This document shows, in pieces, positions 26,346-35,499 of a stretch of DNA of 64,000 bases. Source of the DNA: Taishania sp. (lineage in GTDB: Bacteria > Bacteroidota > Bacteroidia > Flavobacteriales_D > Crocinitomicaceae); assembly GCA_030150045.1 (NCBI GenBank), contig JASLGM010000006.1, positions 1 to 64,000 of the forward strand, written 5' to 3'. The notes beneath the pieces were generated by a model. That model saw only the letters and a program-made list of their open reading frames with translations, was not told where the DNA came from and searched no databases. The position numbers and the translations under genes were made by a program. Numbering within the stretch: position 1 is the stretch's first letter; the number at the start of each line of letters is the position of its first letter.

Positions 26346-27368
26346 TTAAGGAACATCTATCTTTGCTAAGATATGTTGAACTATGGTCTCAGATGTGAAA
26401 TCTTCCGCTTCGCCTTCAAAACTTACTTGAACACGATGACGCAAGATATCCATTGCTACAGCTTTTACATCATCAGGAATTACGAATGCTCTACCATTTA
26501 AAAAAGCATTTGCTTTAGCCGCTTTAGCTAAATTGATTGTTGCTCTTGGTGAAGCACCGGATTCTATCATTGGAGCAAGATGCCCCATCATATATTGTTG
26601 AGGTTTGCGGGTTGCATACACGATATCAACAATGTAGTTTCCTATTTTTTCGTCTAAATGAATAGCTGTACATAAGTCGCGCAAACGGATGATGTCTTCT
26701 GTACTACAAATTTTAGAAACTTTCTTTAATGAATGATGTGTTAGTTCTTGAAATAATATGCGCCTTTCTTCTGCAACAGTTGGGTAGTCAAGAACAACTT
26801 TTAACATGAACCGATCAACTTGTGCCTCTGGCAGGGGATAGGTACCATCTTGATCAATAGGGTTTTGTGTTGCCATAACCAAAAAAGGAATAGGAAGAGG
26901 ATAGGTTTTTTCACCTATCGTAACTTGTTTTTCTTGCATAGCTTCTAGTAAAGCAGATTGTACTTTAGCAGGTGCTCTATTGATTTCATCAGCTAAGATA
27001 AAGTTAGAAAACAATGGTCCTTTTTTAATACTAAATGCTTCCGTTTTAGGACTATAAATGATTGTACCTGTTATATCCGCAGGGAGTAAGTCAGGAGTAA
27101 ATTGAATACGATGACTTTGTCCATTTATTATTTGAGACAAGGTGTTTATTGCTAGTGTTTTAGCTAGGCCAGGCACCCCTTCTAATAGAATGTGTCCATC
27201 AGCTAACAAAGCGATGATTAATCTCGAAACCATGTGTTTTTGACCCACTACAATTTGAGCCATTTCATCTTGTATCTTTTGGATTAGAGGTAATTCAGCT
27301 GCTAATAATTCATTTAATTCCTGTAATCGTTCGGCAGAAATGGAATGTATATGTTGTACTTCATTCAT
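26346..27368 (-). CDS. MoxR-family AAA ATPase
   Basis: 340 residues. Walker A GVPGLAKT (64-71), Walker B ILADEINR, sensor 1 MATQNP and an arginine-rich MoxR region (SGASPRATINLAKAAKA, then IPDDVKAVAMDILRHRV). MoxR ATPases act as chaperones that activate partner complexes, usually VWA proteins. It is the first gene of the MoxR-DUF58-BatABCDE operon, which runs about 8 kb with overlapping or touching genes and no internal terminator seen. Confidence 0.95.
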   Translation of the reverse strand: MNEVQHIHSISAERLQELNELLAAELPLIQKIQDEMAQIVVGQKHMVSRLIIALLADGHILLEGVPGLAKTLAINTLSQIINGQSHRIQFTPDLLPADITGTIIYSPKTEAFSIKKGPLFSNFILADEINRAPAKVQSALLEAMQEKQVTIGEKTYPLPIPFLVMATQNPIDQDGTYPLPEAQVDRFMLKVVLDYPTVAEERRILFQELTHHSLKKVSKICSTEDIIRLRDLCTAIHLDEKIGNYIVDIVYATRKPQQYMMGHLAPMIESGASPRATINLAKAAKANAFLNGRAFVIPDDVKAVAMDILRHRVQVSFEGEAEDFTSETIVQHILAKIDVP

Positions 27369-27408
27369 GGGCAGGTTTTATTTGAAAATAGTTAAAATAA
27401 TGGTCAAT

Positions 27409-27430
27409 CTCAAAAACTATTTGTTTTGAG
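27409..27430. promoter_or_regulatory. Inverted repeat in the moxR / zinc-ribbon divergent region
   Basis: CTCAAAA, 8 nt loop, TTTTGAG. It lies midway between two divergent starts 101 bp apart. It could be an operator or fortuitous; no T tract makes it a terminator. Confidence 0.35.
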
Positions 27431-27469
27431 AGTTAAATATAAGTAAATTGAGTTAACTAATCATAAGCT

Positions 27470-27832
27470 ATGGAGACAAGAAACTGCCTAGAATGCGACG
27501 GCAAGCTGTCAGGACGAAAAGATCAAAAGTATTGTTGTGACCAATGTCGTAATACGTTTAACAATCGTTTGAACGAAAACGTAAATAATTATGTAAGGAG
27601 AGTAAATCATATTTTACGAAAAAATAGACGGATTCTAGCAACACTTAATCCAACAGGGAAAGTCACTATTGAAGGTTTTCGTCTAGCAGAAGAGGGATTT
27701 AACTTTCATTATTACACCAATGCTTATACAACAAAAAAAGGGTCTGTTTACTATTTTTGTTATGATTATGGATACATTCGATTGGAAAACGATCAGTTTA
27801 TGCTTGTCCAAAAACAAGATTATGTAAACTAG
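27470..27832 (+). CDS. Small zinc-ribbon protein
   Basis: 120 residues. An N-terminal treble-clef-like cluster CLECDGKLSGRKDQKYCCDQC gives CxxC...CxxC (quoted in parts: CLEC and CCDQC), as in DUF2116-type zinc ribbons, followed by a basic helix (NNYVRRVNHILRKNRRIL) and a mixed alpha/beta tail. It probably binds zinc and possibly nucleic acid, but there is no established function. Its stop codon overlaps that of the convergent QueD-like gene (4 bp, palindromic CTAG). Confidence 0.7.
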   Translation: METRNCLECDGKLSGRKDQKYCCDQCRNTFNNRLNENVNNYVRRVNHILRKNRRILATLNPTGKVTIEGFRLAEEGFNFHYYTNAYTTKKGSVYYFCYDYGYIRLENDQFMLVQKQDYVN

Positions 27833-28233
27833 ACCCCAGCATATTCGACCCAGTTTTTATCTGTTTCGTACAAACGTACACTTAAAGATAAATGTTCAGG
27901 TAATTGACTGCGTAAAATATTGTAACACACAACTGCTATGTTTTCTGCGGTAGGATTGGTGTTTTTGAATTCTTGGCAGTCAAGATTAAGATTTCTATGG
28001 TCAAAACGGTCAATAATGGTGTTTTGGATAATCTTTTTTAAAGTTCCAAGATCAAATACATATCCTGTTATTGCATCAATTGGTCCCTCTAGCCATGTTT
28101 CTAAAACATAATTATGGCCATGATAATTGGGGTTACTGCACTTCCCAAATACGGATGTGTTTTCCTCATTAGACCACTCTTCAACATGTAATCGGTGCGC
28201 AGCATTAAATGTTTCTCTTCTACAAATTTTCAT
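27829..28233 (-). CDS. queD: 6-carboxytetrahydropterin synthase / PTPS family (QueD-like)
   Basis: 134 residues. Zinc-binding histidines H13 (FNAAHRL), H38 and H40 (YHGHNY), a candidate catalytic Cys in FGKCSNPN (C32), DHRNLN and NPTAEN. The family includes QueD (preQ0 synthesis) and pyruvoyltetrahydropterin synthase. The length matches QueD. No other queuosine gene is in the window, so the exact product is not certain. The start overlaps the idi gene by 14 bp. Confidence 0.85.
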   Translation of the reverse strand: MKICRRETFNAAHRLHVEEWSNEENTSVFGKCSNPNYHGHNYVLETWLEGPIDAITGYVFDLGTLKKIIQNTIIDRFDHRNLNLDCQEFKNTNPTAENIAVVCYNILRSQLPEHLSLSVRLYETDKNWVEYAGV

Positions 28234-28759
28234 GTATATATTGCTTAATTCGTGAGTTAAATAATTGGGTTATCTCTTTAAACCAAAAGGTGTAAGTTAA
28301 AGGAAAATTGTTTATTTCTAATAGTAAATCTTCCCATTTCATCCACTTAAGATTTTCAACTTCTTCTTTATTTAGTGATGGTAGATCATTCGTATATAGG
28401 CCTAAATATACGTGGTCAAATTCGTGTTCGATCAATCCCCCTTCAAGTTCTGTTTTGTATATAAAACTACCAATGTGAAAACATTGTGCTTGGAGGTATA
28501 GCTCTTCAAAAAGGCGTCTGTTTACAGCGTCTGTCAAGGATTCATTTGGCGAAGGATGAGAACAACACGTGTTGGTCCATAAACCTGGTGAATGGTATTT
28601 GGTGAATGCTCTTTGCTGTAAAAGAACTTCTCCTTTTGTATTGAATAAGAGTATGGAAAAAGCTCTGTGTAAAAGACCTTTTTCATGAGCTTCTAATTTC
28701 CCAATATTTCCTATTTCTATGTCTTGAGGAGACACTAAAATCACTTTAGGTTCAGTCAT
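28220..28759 (-). CDS. idi: Isopentenyl-diphosphate delta-isomerase, type I
   Basis: 179 residues. Interconverts IPP and DMAPP, using a Nudix-fold active site in the cytoplasm. The landmarks are HRAFSILLFN, the catalytic cysteine in TNTCCSHP, the Nudix-like RRLFEEL segment and EHEFDHVYLG. Type I enzyme, usual size. The ATG at 28759 is preferred to a TTG at 28762, and the start lies inside the last codons of the upstream sensor gene (8 bp overlap), a sign of translational coupling. Confidence 0.93.
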   Translation of the reverse strand: MTEPKVILVSPQDIEIGNIGKLEAHEKGLLHRAFSILLFNTKGEVLLQQRAFTKYHSPGLWTNTCCSHPSPNESLTDAVNRRLFEELYLQAQCFHIGSFIYKTELEGGLIEHEFDHVYLGLYTNDLPSLNKEEVENLKWMKWEDLLLEINNFPLTYTFWFKEITQLFNSRIKQYIHENL

Positions 28760-31700
28760 CAATTTTTATTTTAAATGGGCGGATACCTATAATTGTAATG
28801 TCGTCTGTTTGTGTCTCTGAACCTTTCCAGCTAATAAATTCTTCTTCAAATGATTTACCTTGATGTGTAAGGGGTAGATTAATATTCTCAGTGAACATTT
28901 CTACTAATCTTCTGAATGAGAACTTCTTGTTATGCACGCCTCCAAATTGATCTTGAAAACCATCTGTAAAAAGATATAAGGTTGAGCGGTTGTTCAAAAT
29001 GATATTGTGTGTGACATATGAGCTGAAATGATCTTGTACATCTCCGATATGTTTCGTTTCTCCCCGAACAATGTCAAATGAAGAACCGTTGTGGATGAGG
29101 AACTTGGAACCAGCACAACAGTATTGAAGTATTGGTTCTACTTCGTCAAATACACATAAAGTAAGTTCAACACCATCTCTAAACGATACATCTTCTTGCG
29201 TATTCAGAATACTTTTTAGTCGAGAGTCTAATTCATTCATAATTCGACCTGGATCAGTTATTAGTGTGTGAGTTACGATAGAGTTTAACAAGTTGATCAC
29301 TAATATTGACATGAATGCACCAGGTACTCCATGACCAGTACAGTCACCTACAGCAAGTACAATTTGTCCATTTATTTTTACGCTCCAATAAAAATCGCCA
29401 GAGACAGTGTCTTTTGGTTCGTACATTACAAAATGATCGTCAAAATTTTCTTTGAAACGATTGCCACTTTTCAAAAGGTTGTTTTGAATGCGTTTAGCAT
29501 AAAGAATACTGTCTTGAATGCGTGAGTTTTGGCTTGAAATTAATTCTTCCTTGGTTCTTTTATCTGTAATGTCTCTCCCTAAAGCAAAAAATCCTGTTAC
29601 TTTGTTTTCATATCCTGGTTCAAAAAGCAGGGTGACATATTGACCAATCCAATTTTCTTGGTCGAATTTATCAATGATAGGAAATTCTAAATAACTGATT
29701 TTTTCTTTTCTTTTTATCTGATCAGCGTAGAATTTGAATACTTCTTCTTGAAAATCTGGATGTACAATTTCTATCAATTTTTTTCCAATATAAAGACTTT
29801 TTTCTTGTAAAAGATAATCATTAAACTTATTGTTTAAGAAGACAAATTCGCCTTTTGAATTGACTTGATAAATCAAATCTTGGGCATTTTCAACCATTAT
29901 TTCATACGTGTTTTGTAAAGCTACTTTTTCGGTGATGTCATTTCCAATCAATGCAAATACATTTTTCTCTAAATGCTTCATCTTCCAGCTTAGCCATATA
30001 ATTCGATTGTCTTGTAGCTTTATTGGAAAAGCATAATTTTTCTCTTCTTCAAATGCAGATGGATAATCTAGAAATCCAGTTTCAAATCCAATTGGAATAA
30101 ACATCTTTAAGAAGTCTACTTTTTCACCTAATACTTGTATTTCATTAATTGAAAGTAGTCTGACGAAATTCTTACTAACGTAGGTCACAAGACCTTTTGC
30201 ATCAATTGAAATAATGTAGATGTCACTTCTGTTGATTAATGCAGAGTTGAAAGCCAGTCTGCTAATGGATTGATGACGAATTGAATTTAATAATAGGATC
30301 GCTAAACAAGATGTAGCAATTGATATGATAAACATGGTAGGATTGTATAATGGAGCATCAATACCAAAAACAATCAGGAGATTTAGAAGAAATAAGGAAA
30401 TAGCGAAAATGATGATGTTGAGTGTCTTATCAAATATAAAAGGAGCAAAATTTACAACTGTTATGATGCCAATGCAAAGAAATGGGTGAAGATCACTTTG
30501 GAAAAGAAAATATTCATTCTGGGCAAGAATCACGAGGAAAGCAAGAATAAGTACTTGTTTTGTTTTTGTAAATCTCTTCTCATCCTCTTTGATACGGGAA
30601 GCGATAAAAAACAATGTTAGGTTGATAAACAGTCCTGTTATTAATATTGTTACGTTGTAAAAAATGTTGTTTAAGTAGACATTAGCAATTAAATGTGATA
30701 AAAAATTAATGATACCTCCAAATAGAATAAGATAAGGGGACAGATTTTGGAGTACGAAGAAATCCTCTTTATAGAAATCTTGGGACGTATTCTTTTTTCG
30801 AATTCTATTATAAACAAAGATGTTGCCAATAAGACCTAGGATCAAAGCAATATAAAGAATGATACTATTACTGATTGGATTATAATGAATGTTAATTAGT
30901 TCTGAACTGATGTTGCTAAATTGGACATTGTCATAAGTACAACGTAGAAGTAAACTCGTTTTTCCTGTAGGTAAATTACGAATTGTAAAGGATGTGTTTG
31001 AAGTAGGGGTTGACCATGTTTCATCTATTCCCTCTATTTTATATGAGTAGTAAATCTCCTTAAATTGAGGATGCATGGATACAACATTGAACGTTAATTC
31101 ATTGTTGTTGATGGTTTTTGAAATCAATAAAGGAGGATTCGGAGTAAACTTTGTATTATGATATTTAAAGTCAACACAAAATATTCCATCACCTGTACCT
31201 AAGAGGACTAAGTTGTTTAAAATACTACTTGAGTGTGGATGTGTATTGTAGCCTTCAAACCCATTGGATGAATCAAAATAGGAATGGGTAATTATTTTCC
31301 CATCATTATTCAGTTTCAAAATGAGTAGACCTCTTGTTGTTCCAATCAGTAATTGACCATAAGTATCTGCTTGAATGTTGTTGAAAATAACATTTTTGAA
31401 GATGGAAGTGTCTGTTAAAGTTAACTCCCCTTTGAAAGGATGTATTCCGTATAAGCCTATCTCCGTAGTGAACCAAGTTGTTCCGTAGATATCATTAGTG
31501 ACATTAGCACTGTTGCCAACATTTAACTTAGCAGTTAGGTTTCTGAACGTTTTATAGGTTGGATCCCAACGAAACACACCATTTTTTGTGCCAAGGAATA
31601 AATGGTTTTGCCTAGGGTTATAATAAGTGGTATTGACAAATTGATTGCTTAATTCTTCAGGTAATTCAATTTTACTAATAATTGATAAATCTTTAGAGAT

Positions 31701-32999
31701 AAAGATTGGATCTGTTCCATTTGAAAATGCAATAAACCCTTTTTCATATTCACTTATTGAATTAAACGAATGGTTTACAATAAGTGGAGAGTTTGATATT
31801 AGTTTAATGTTTTGATCAGGGCTTAAACTATATATTCCTTTAGAAGTTGCAAATAGTGTTGTATTAGTGGAGGTTACTTTATCGAAAATCCGAAAATCAT
31901 ACTCTTTGAAATAAGGGTCGAAAAGATGGCCAATATATGTTTTGTCTGGATTAATACTTGAAAAAATTATCTCTTTTTCATTGATTTGATGTGTGAAATA
32001 TATATGTGAATTCCGATAGATTTCCGCATAATTCATCTTGTTGAAAAGTGCAAAATGAGCGTTAAACAAACCGTTAGTCTTGTTGCCTAACCAAAAGTTT
32101 CCATACTGATCTTCGAAAATGGAACAAAAGTCTTTGGTAACTGTACTGTTGTTGTAAAATCTCTTGAATCCAATTCCTTTTGAGTGAATAATGTTTCCGT
32201 TCTCCGATAGAAAAACTCTGTGGTTACTATATGGATTATAATCCATTTCTGTAATACGCTCATCTTCTTCAATCGAAAAGCTGGTTAAAAGTTCTTTATA
32301 GGATTTATCAGCGAGATTAGCATGAATAGTTTGTGTTAGCTTTGAATTAAAGAAAACCAAACCATCTCTGCTGTTATGGCCAAAGCTGTATCTATTAAAT
32401 ACAGCTCTAGTCTTAAAGAATTTATCGAGGGTAATTAGTCTACCAGATGATAAAATATAGTTTTCTTGATCAGTTAAAAAAACAGGCCCAGAAAGAGTGC
32501 TAATGACTGCTTGCACCTTGTTGATTGAAATCGAATTTGGAAACGAATAATATCCTAATTGTTGTGCCTTTTTGTCAATTTCAATTACCCCGTTTTTGTG
32601 AACTACAAAGAATTTATCCTGATGTTCAATCATTGAGATGTACTCCTTGTATTCCCTATTGATGTAAAAAGGTTTTACTTTTTGATTTTCAATTTTGAGT
32701 ATTCCATCACAACCAGAAAGTAAATATTTTTTTTTGTCAATTTCTAGAATCGAAACTATTGCTCCAGAACGCTTACTATAAGGGTGCGAAAATTCAACAA
32801 AACGGTCACCGTTAAAAACACTAATTGAATTATTTTGTGAACCAAGATATACATTTCCTCCTGCGTCTACGAGTAAGGAGGAAATTGATTTTACAGGCAA
32901 ACCGTCAGTATACGTATAGTTTCTATACGTTAAATGCTGACTAAAACTCAGACTAGAGTATATCAGCAGAAAAAAAAGAAAGAAAAGAGGTCTTAACAT
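28752..32999 (-). CDS. Seven-TM beta-propeller sensor with PAS domains and SpoIIE phosphatase
   Basis: 1415 residues. Order: signal peptide (1-20); a long beta-propeller region with repeated Reg_prop-type units (about 25-630, for example FEDQYGNFWLGNKTNGLF); a Y_Y_Y-type sandwich (about 645-715; YYSYKIEGIDETWS); seven predicted transmembrane helices (about 718-920); two PAS domains (about 930-1150); and a SpoIIE-type PP2C serine phosphatase (about 1175-1415; SGDFYWSVKING, VGDCTGHGVPGAFMS, LYLFTDGFQDQFGG). The usual histidine kinase is absent; output is through protein dephosphorylation. Substrate proteins are not identified, and no anti-sigma antagonist gene is adjacent. A periplasmic ligand is probably sensed. 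Confidence 0.9.
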   Translation of the reverse strand: MLRPLFFLFFLLIYSSLSFSQHLTYRNYTYTDGLPVKSISSLLVDAGGNVYLGSQNNSISVFNGDRFVEFSHPYSKRSGAIVSILEIDKKKYLLSGCDGILKIENQKVKPFYINREYKEYISMIEHQDKFFVVHKNGVIEIDKKAQQLGYYSFPNSISINKVQAVISTLSGPVFLTDQENYILSSGRLITLDKFFKTRAVFNRYSFGHNSRDGLVFFNSKLTQTIHANLADKSYKELLTSFSIEEDERITEMDYNPYSNHRVFLSENGNIIHSKGIGFKRFYNNSTVTKDFCSIFEDQYGNFWLGNKTNGLFNAHFALFNKMNYAEIYRNSHIYFTHQINEKEIIFSSINPDKTYIGHLFDPYFKEYDFRIFDKVTSTNTTLFATSKGIYSLSPDQNIKLISNSPLIVNHSFNSISEYEKGFIAFSNGTDPIFISKDLSIISKIELPEELSNQFVNTTYYNPRQNHLFLGTKNGVFRWDPTYKTFRNLTAKLNVGNSANVTNDIYGTTWFTTEIGLYGIHPFKGELTLTDTSIFKNVIFNNIQADTYGQLLIGTTRGLLILKLNNDGKIITHSYFDSSNGFEGYNTHPHSSSILNNLVLLGTGDGIFCVDFKYHNTKFTPNPPLLISKTINNNELTFNVVSMHPQFKEIYYSYKIEGIDETWSTPTSNTSFTIRNLPTGKTSLLLRCTYDNVQFSNISSELINIHYNPISNSIILYIALILGLIGNIFVYNRIRKKNTSQDFYKEDFFVLQNLSPYLILFGGIINFLSHLIANVYLNNIFYNVTILITGLFINLTLFFIASRIKEDEKRFTKTKQVLILAFLVILAQNEYFLFQSDLHPFLCIGIITVVNFAPFIFDKTLNIIIFAISLFLLNLLIVFGIDAPLYNPTMFIISIATSCLAILLLNSIRHQSISRLAFNSALINRSDIYIISIDAKGLVTYVSKNFVRLLSINEIQVLGEKVDFLKMFIPIGFETGFLDYPSAFEEEKNYAFPIKLQDNRIIWLSWKMKHLEKNVFALIGNDITEKVALQNTYEIMVENAQDLIYQVNSKGEFVFLNNKFNDYLLQEKSLYIGKKLIEIVHPDFQEEVFKFYADQIKRKEKISYLEFPIIDKFDQENWIGQYVTLLFEPGYENKVTGFFALGRDITDKRTKEELISSQNSRIQDSILYAKRIQNNLLKSGNRFKENFDDHFVMYEPKDTVSGDFYWSVKINGQIVLAVGDCTGHGVPGAFMSILVINLLNSIVTHTLITDPGRIMNELDSRLKSILNTQEDVSFRDGVELTLCVFDEVEPILQYCCAGSKFLIHNGSSFDIVRGETKHIGDVQDHFSSYVTHNIILNNRSTLYLFTDGFQDQFGGVHNKKFSFRRLVEMFTENINLPLTHQGKSFEEEFISWKGSETQTDDITIIGIRPFKIKIDD

Positions 33000-33050
33000 C
33001 TGTATTTTTTCTGGTAATTATCTCCCAAAGTAATGAATTATTTACTTAAC

Positions 33051-34199
33051 TTATAATGATTTGACGACAACAGAAGAAAGTAATTTTCTTGCCGTTTTTT
33101 TAGCGTCTAATAATTCTTCACTTTTTACGGTGATATGCCCCATTTTTCGGAATGATTTTGTTAATTCTTTCCCATACAAATGTACATAAACTCCTTTTTT
33201 ACTCATTGCCTCTTCTAAACCATCGTAAAAAGCTGGACCTTCATATCCTTCAGCACCCAATAAGTTTATCATTACCCCAGGGGCTATTGCATCTGTCGCA
33301 CCTAATGGTAAATTTAAAATTGCTCTTAAATGTTGTTCAAATTGGGAAGTAAGATTGCATTCAATTGTATGGTGGCCACTATTGTGTGGACGTGGAGCAA
33401 TTTCATTTACCAATAAATTCCCGTCTTCTAGTAAAAACATCTCAACGGCAAGGATTCCCACCATTCCTAGACTAGAAATTACATCTGTTGCTAATTTTTG
33501 TGCTGCAAGATCTGTTTTTTCTTCTATTTCGGCAGGAGCAAAAAGAAACTCAACAAGGTTTGCTTCTGGATTGAATTCACATTCTACAGTAGGAAATGTT
33601 TTTACTTCTCCGGATTCATTTCTAGCAACAATTACGGCTAATTCTTTTTTAAAAGGAATTAATTTCTCTAAGATAGAAGGAGCGTCAAATGCTTTTGAAA
33701 CATCCTCTTTTGTCCGAATGATTTGAACACCTTTACCATCATAGCCTCCCGTTCTTATTTTATTAGCACCAGGTATATGATCTAAATGATTTTCTATATC
33801 TTGTTGACTTTGTACCAAAACAAATGGTGCAGTTGGAATATCGTTGTCGATGTAAAACTGTTTTTGTAATCCTTTGTCTCGAATGATTCTTAGAACTCGA
33901 GGTTGAGGAAATACTTTCTTCCCTTCTTGTTCTAATTTCTCTAGGGCTTCAATGTTTACATTTTCAATTTCTACTGTAATGACATCTTTATCTTGTCCAA
34001 AAGCGTATACGGTTTCATAGTCAGTAATTGAACCGTGTGTAAAGCTTGTTGCAATAGCAGCGCAAGGTGCATTTTTATCGGCATCCAGATTGTGAATTTG
34101 AATGTTATATGCAATTGCATCTTGAATCATCATACGGCCTAATTGACCACCACCAAGCATTCCAAGCTTGAACGAAGAGCTGTACCACTGTTTTTCCAT
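33051..34199 (-). CDS. purK: 5-(carboxyamino)imidazole ribonucleotide synthase
   Basis: 382 residues. ATP-grasp enzyme that carboxylates AIR with bicarbonate in purine synthesis. GMLGGGQLGRM at the N-terminus, KTRTGGYDGKG-like KIRTGGYDGKGVQ, and NEIAPRPHNSGHHT are textbook PurK landmarks; the length is normal. A perfect promoter box lies 4 nt upstream of its ATG. The large sensor gene starts 51 bp downstream of its stop. Confidence 0.97.
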   Translation of the reverse strand: MEKQWYSSSFKLGMLGGGQLGRMMIQDAIAYNIQIHNLDADKNAPCAAIATSFTHGSITDYETVYAFGQDKDVITVEIENVNIEALEKLEQEGKKVFPQPRVLRIIRDKGLQKQFYIDNDIPTAPFVLVQSQQDIENHLDHIPGANKIRTGGYDGKGVQIIRTKEDVSKAFDAPSILEKLIPFKKELAVIVARNESGEVKTFPTVECEFNPEANLVEFLFAPAEIEEKTDLAAQKLATDVISSLGMVGILAVEMFLLEDGNLLVNEIAPRPHNSGHHTIECNLTSQFEQHLRAILNLPLGATDAIAPGVMINLLGAEGYEGPAFYDGLEEAMSKKGVYVHLYGKELTKSFRKMGHITVKSEELLDAKKTARKLLSSVVVKSL

Positions 34200-34203
34200 A
34201 CTG

Positions 34204-34211
34204 CAAATATA
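34204..34211 (-). promoter_or_regulatory. purK -7 promoter box, TATATTTG
   Basis: Perfect TAnnTTTG on the minus strand with 4 nt (CAGT) before the ATG. No -33 box is obvious at the normal spacing. Confidence 0.6.
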
Positions 34212-34249
34212 GGTGTCAAATCCGCGAAAATGAGTATTAAACCGATTAT

Positions 34250-34283
34250 TTTGCCAATAAAGAAATAGAATTTATTAAATTTG
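34250..34283 (+). promoter_or_regulatory. hpt-adk promoter
   Basis: TTTG (34250-34253) and a perfect -7 box TAAATTTG (34276-34283) spaced 22 bp apart, 19 nt before the GTG of hpt. Divergent to purK. Confidence 0.65.
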
Positions 34284-34302
34284 TATTCAATTTTCAATTA
34301 CC

Positions 34303-34833
34303 GTGATTCAAATTAACGATAAACAGTTTGTCCCTTTCTTGGAAAAAGAACAAATCCAAGACCGTATAAAAGCAATGGCTACAGTAATTAATGAAACCTA
34401 TTTTGATAAAGATTTGGTTTTTGTGGTCGTATTAAACGGTGCTTTTATGTTCGCTTCTGATTTAGTGAAACACATTGCTTTGCCTTGCGAGATTTCTTTT
34501 GTAAAAGTTTCTTCATACGAAGGGGTAGCTTCTACAGGACGAATTGACGAAATTATTGGTTTGAATCGCAGTATTACTGGAAAAGACGTTGTTATTCTAG
34601 AAGACATTGTCGATACAGGAATTACAATCGATAAAATGTATAAATTGTTGGAATTGAACCAGCCTAAGTCGCTTAAAATTTGTTCTTTATTGTATAAGCC
34701 AGAGGCGCATAAAGGACGAGTTAAACCAGATATGGTAGGTTTTGAAATTGCTAATAAATTTGTCGTTGGATACGGATTGGATTTTGATGAAATCGGAAGA
34801 AATTACGACGCGATTTATCAATTAAAAGATTAA
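34303..34833 (+). CDS. hpt: Hypoxanthine phosphoribosyltransferase
   Basis: 176 residues. Converts hypoxanthine (and guanine) plus PRPP to IMP (GMP) in purine salvage. The PRPP-binding motif is VVILEDIVDTGITI; FVVVLNGAFMFA and YALDYN-like VGYGLDFDE (with EIGRN) are also typical. GTG 34303 is used: it is the only start giving the normal N-terminus (IQINDKQFVPFLEKE). Followed 14 bp later by adk, so the two share a message. Confidence 0.94.
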   Translation: MIQINDKQFVPFLEKEQIQDRIKAMATVINETYFDKDLVFVVVLNGAFMFASDLVKHIALPCEISFVKVSSYEGVASTGRIDEIIGLNRSITGKDVVILEDIVDTGITIDKMYKLLELNQPKSLKICSLLYKPEAHKGRVKPDMVGFEIANKFVVGYGLDFDEIGRNYDAIYQLKD

Positions 34834-34847
34834 AATTTACTGAAGCT

Positions 34848-35420
34848 ATGTTAAACATTGTATTATTTGGCCCTCCAGGAGCAGGAAAAGGAACTCAGTC
34901 TGAACGTTTGATTGAGAAATATGGACTGACTCATCTCTCTACAGGAGATATTTTTAGGGCGAATATTAAAAATGAAACAGAGCTTGGTTTATTGGCAAAA
35001 AGCTATATGGATCAAGGTCGTTTGGTGCCAGATGAGGTAACCATCAATATGTTAAAGTCAGAAGTGCGCAAGATTGAAAACGCAAACGGTTTTATTTTTG
35101 ACGGGTTTCCTAGAACAACTGCACAGGCTGAAGCTCTTGATGTTTTTTTAAACGAAGAAGGAACGAAAATCAGCTTAATGATCGCTCTTGACGTAGAAGA
35201 AGAAGAATTAAAACAACGCTTGTTGAAAAGAGCAGATGTGTCTGGGCGTCCAGATGACGCTAATATTGAAGTGATTGAAAAAAGAATACATGTATACAAC
35301 GCGGAAACAATGCCCGTTAAAACATTCTATCAAGCACAAAATAAATTCCAGGAAATTAATGGAATTGGAACAATGGACGAAATTACAGCGCGTATAAATG
35401 CTGTGATTGACAACTTGTAA
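34848..35420 (+). CDS. adk: Adenylate kinase
   Basis: 190 residues. Interconverts ATP+AMP and 2 ADP. P-loop GPPGAGKGTQ at the N-terminus, AMP-binding HLSTGD and RLVPDE, FDGFPRTTAQA. The LID region is short (LLKRADVSGRPDD) with no zinc-binding cysteines: a short-type Bacteroidota adk. Ends before a strong terminator. Confidence 0.96.
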   Translation: MLNIVLFGPPGAGKGTQSERLIEKYGLTHLSTGDIFRANIKNETELGLLAKSYMDQGRLVPDEVTINMLKSEVRKIENANGFIFDGFPRTTAQAEALDVFLNEEGTKISLMIALDVEEEELKQRLLKRADVSGRPDDANIEVIEKRIHVYNAETMPVKTFYQAQNKFQEINGIGTMDEITARINAVIDNL

Positions 35421-35439
35421 TAAAAGAAATAAATGATGA

Positions 35440-35476
35440 GAAAAAGAAGATTCTAAAACTTAGAATCTTCTTTTTC
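35440..35476. terminator. hpt-adk terminator
   Basis: A perfect 16 bp inverted repeat (GAAAAAGAAGATTCTA, loop AAACT, TAGAATCTTCTTTTTC), among the longest stems in the window. The T-rich end of the stem serves as the U tract. Confidence 0.88.
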
Positions 35477-35499
35477 TGTTTAATACAGCAATATTTAGT

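Noticed and set aside
30300..30900. Calling the large sensor a histidine kinase
   Set aside because: No HisKA or HATPase motif is present; the C-terminus is a SpoIIE-type phosphatase.
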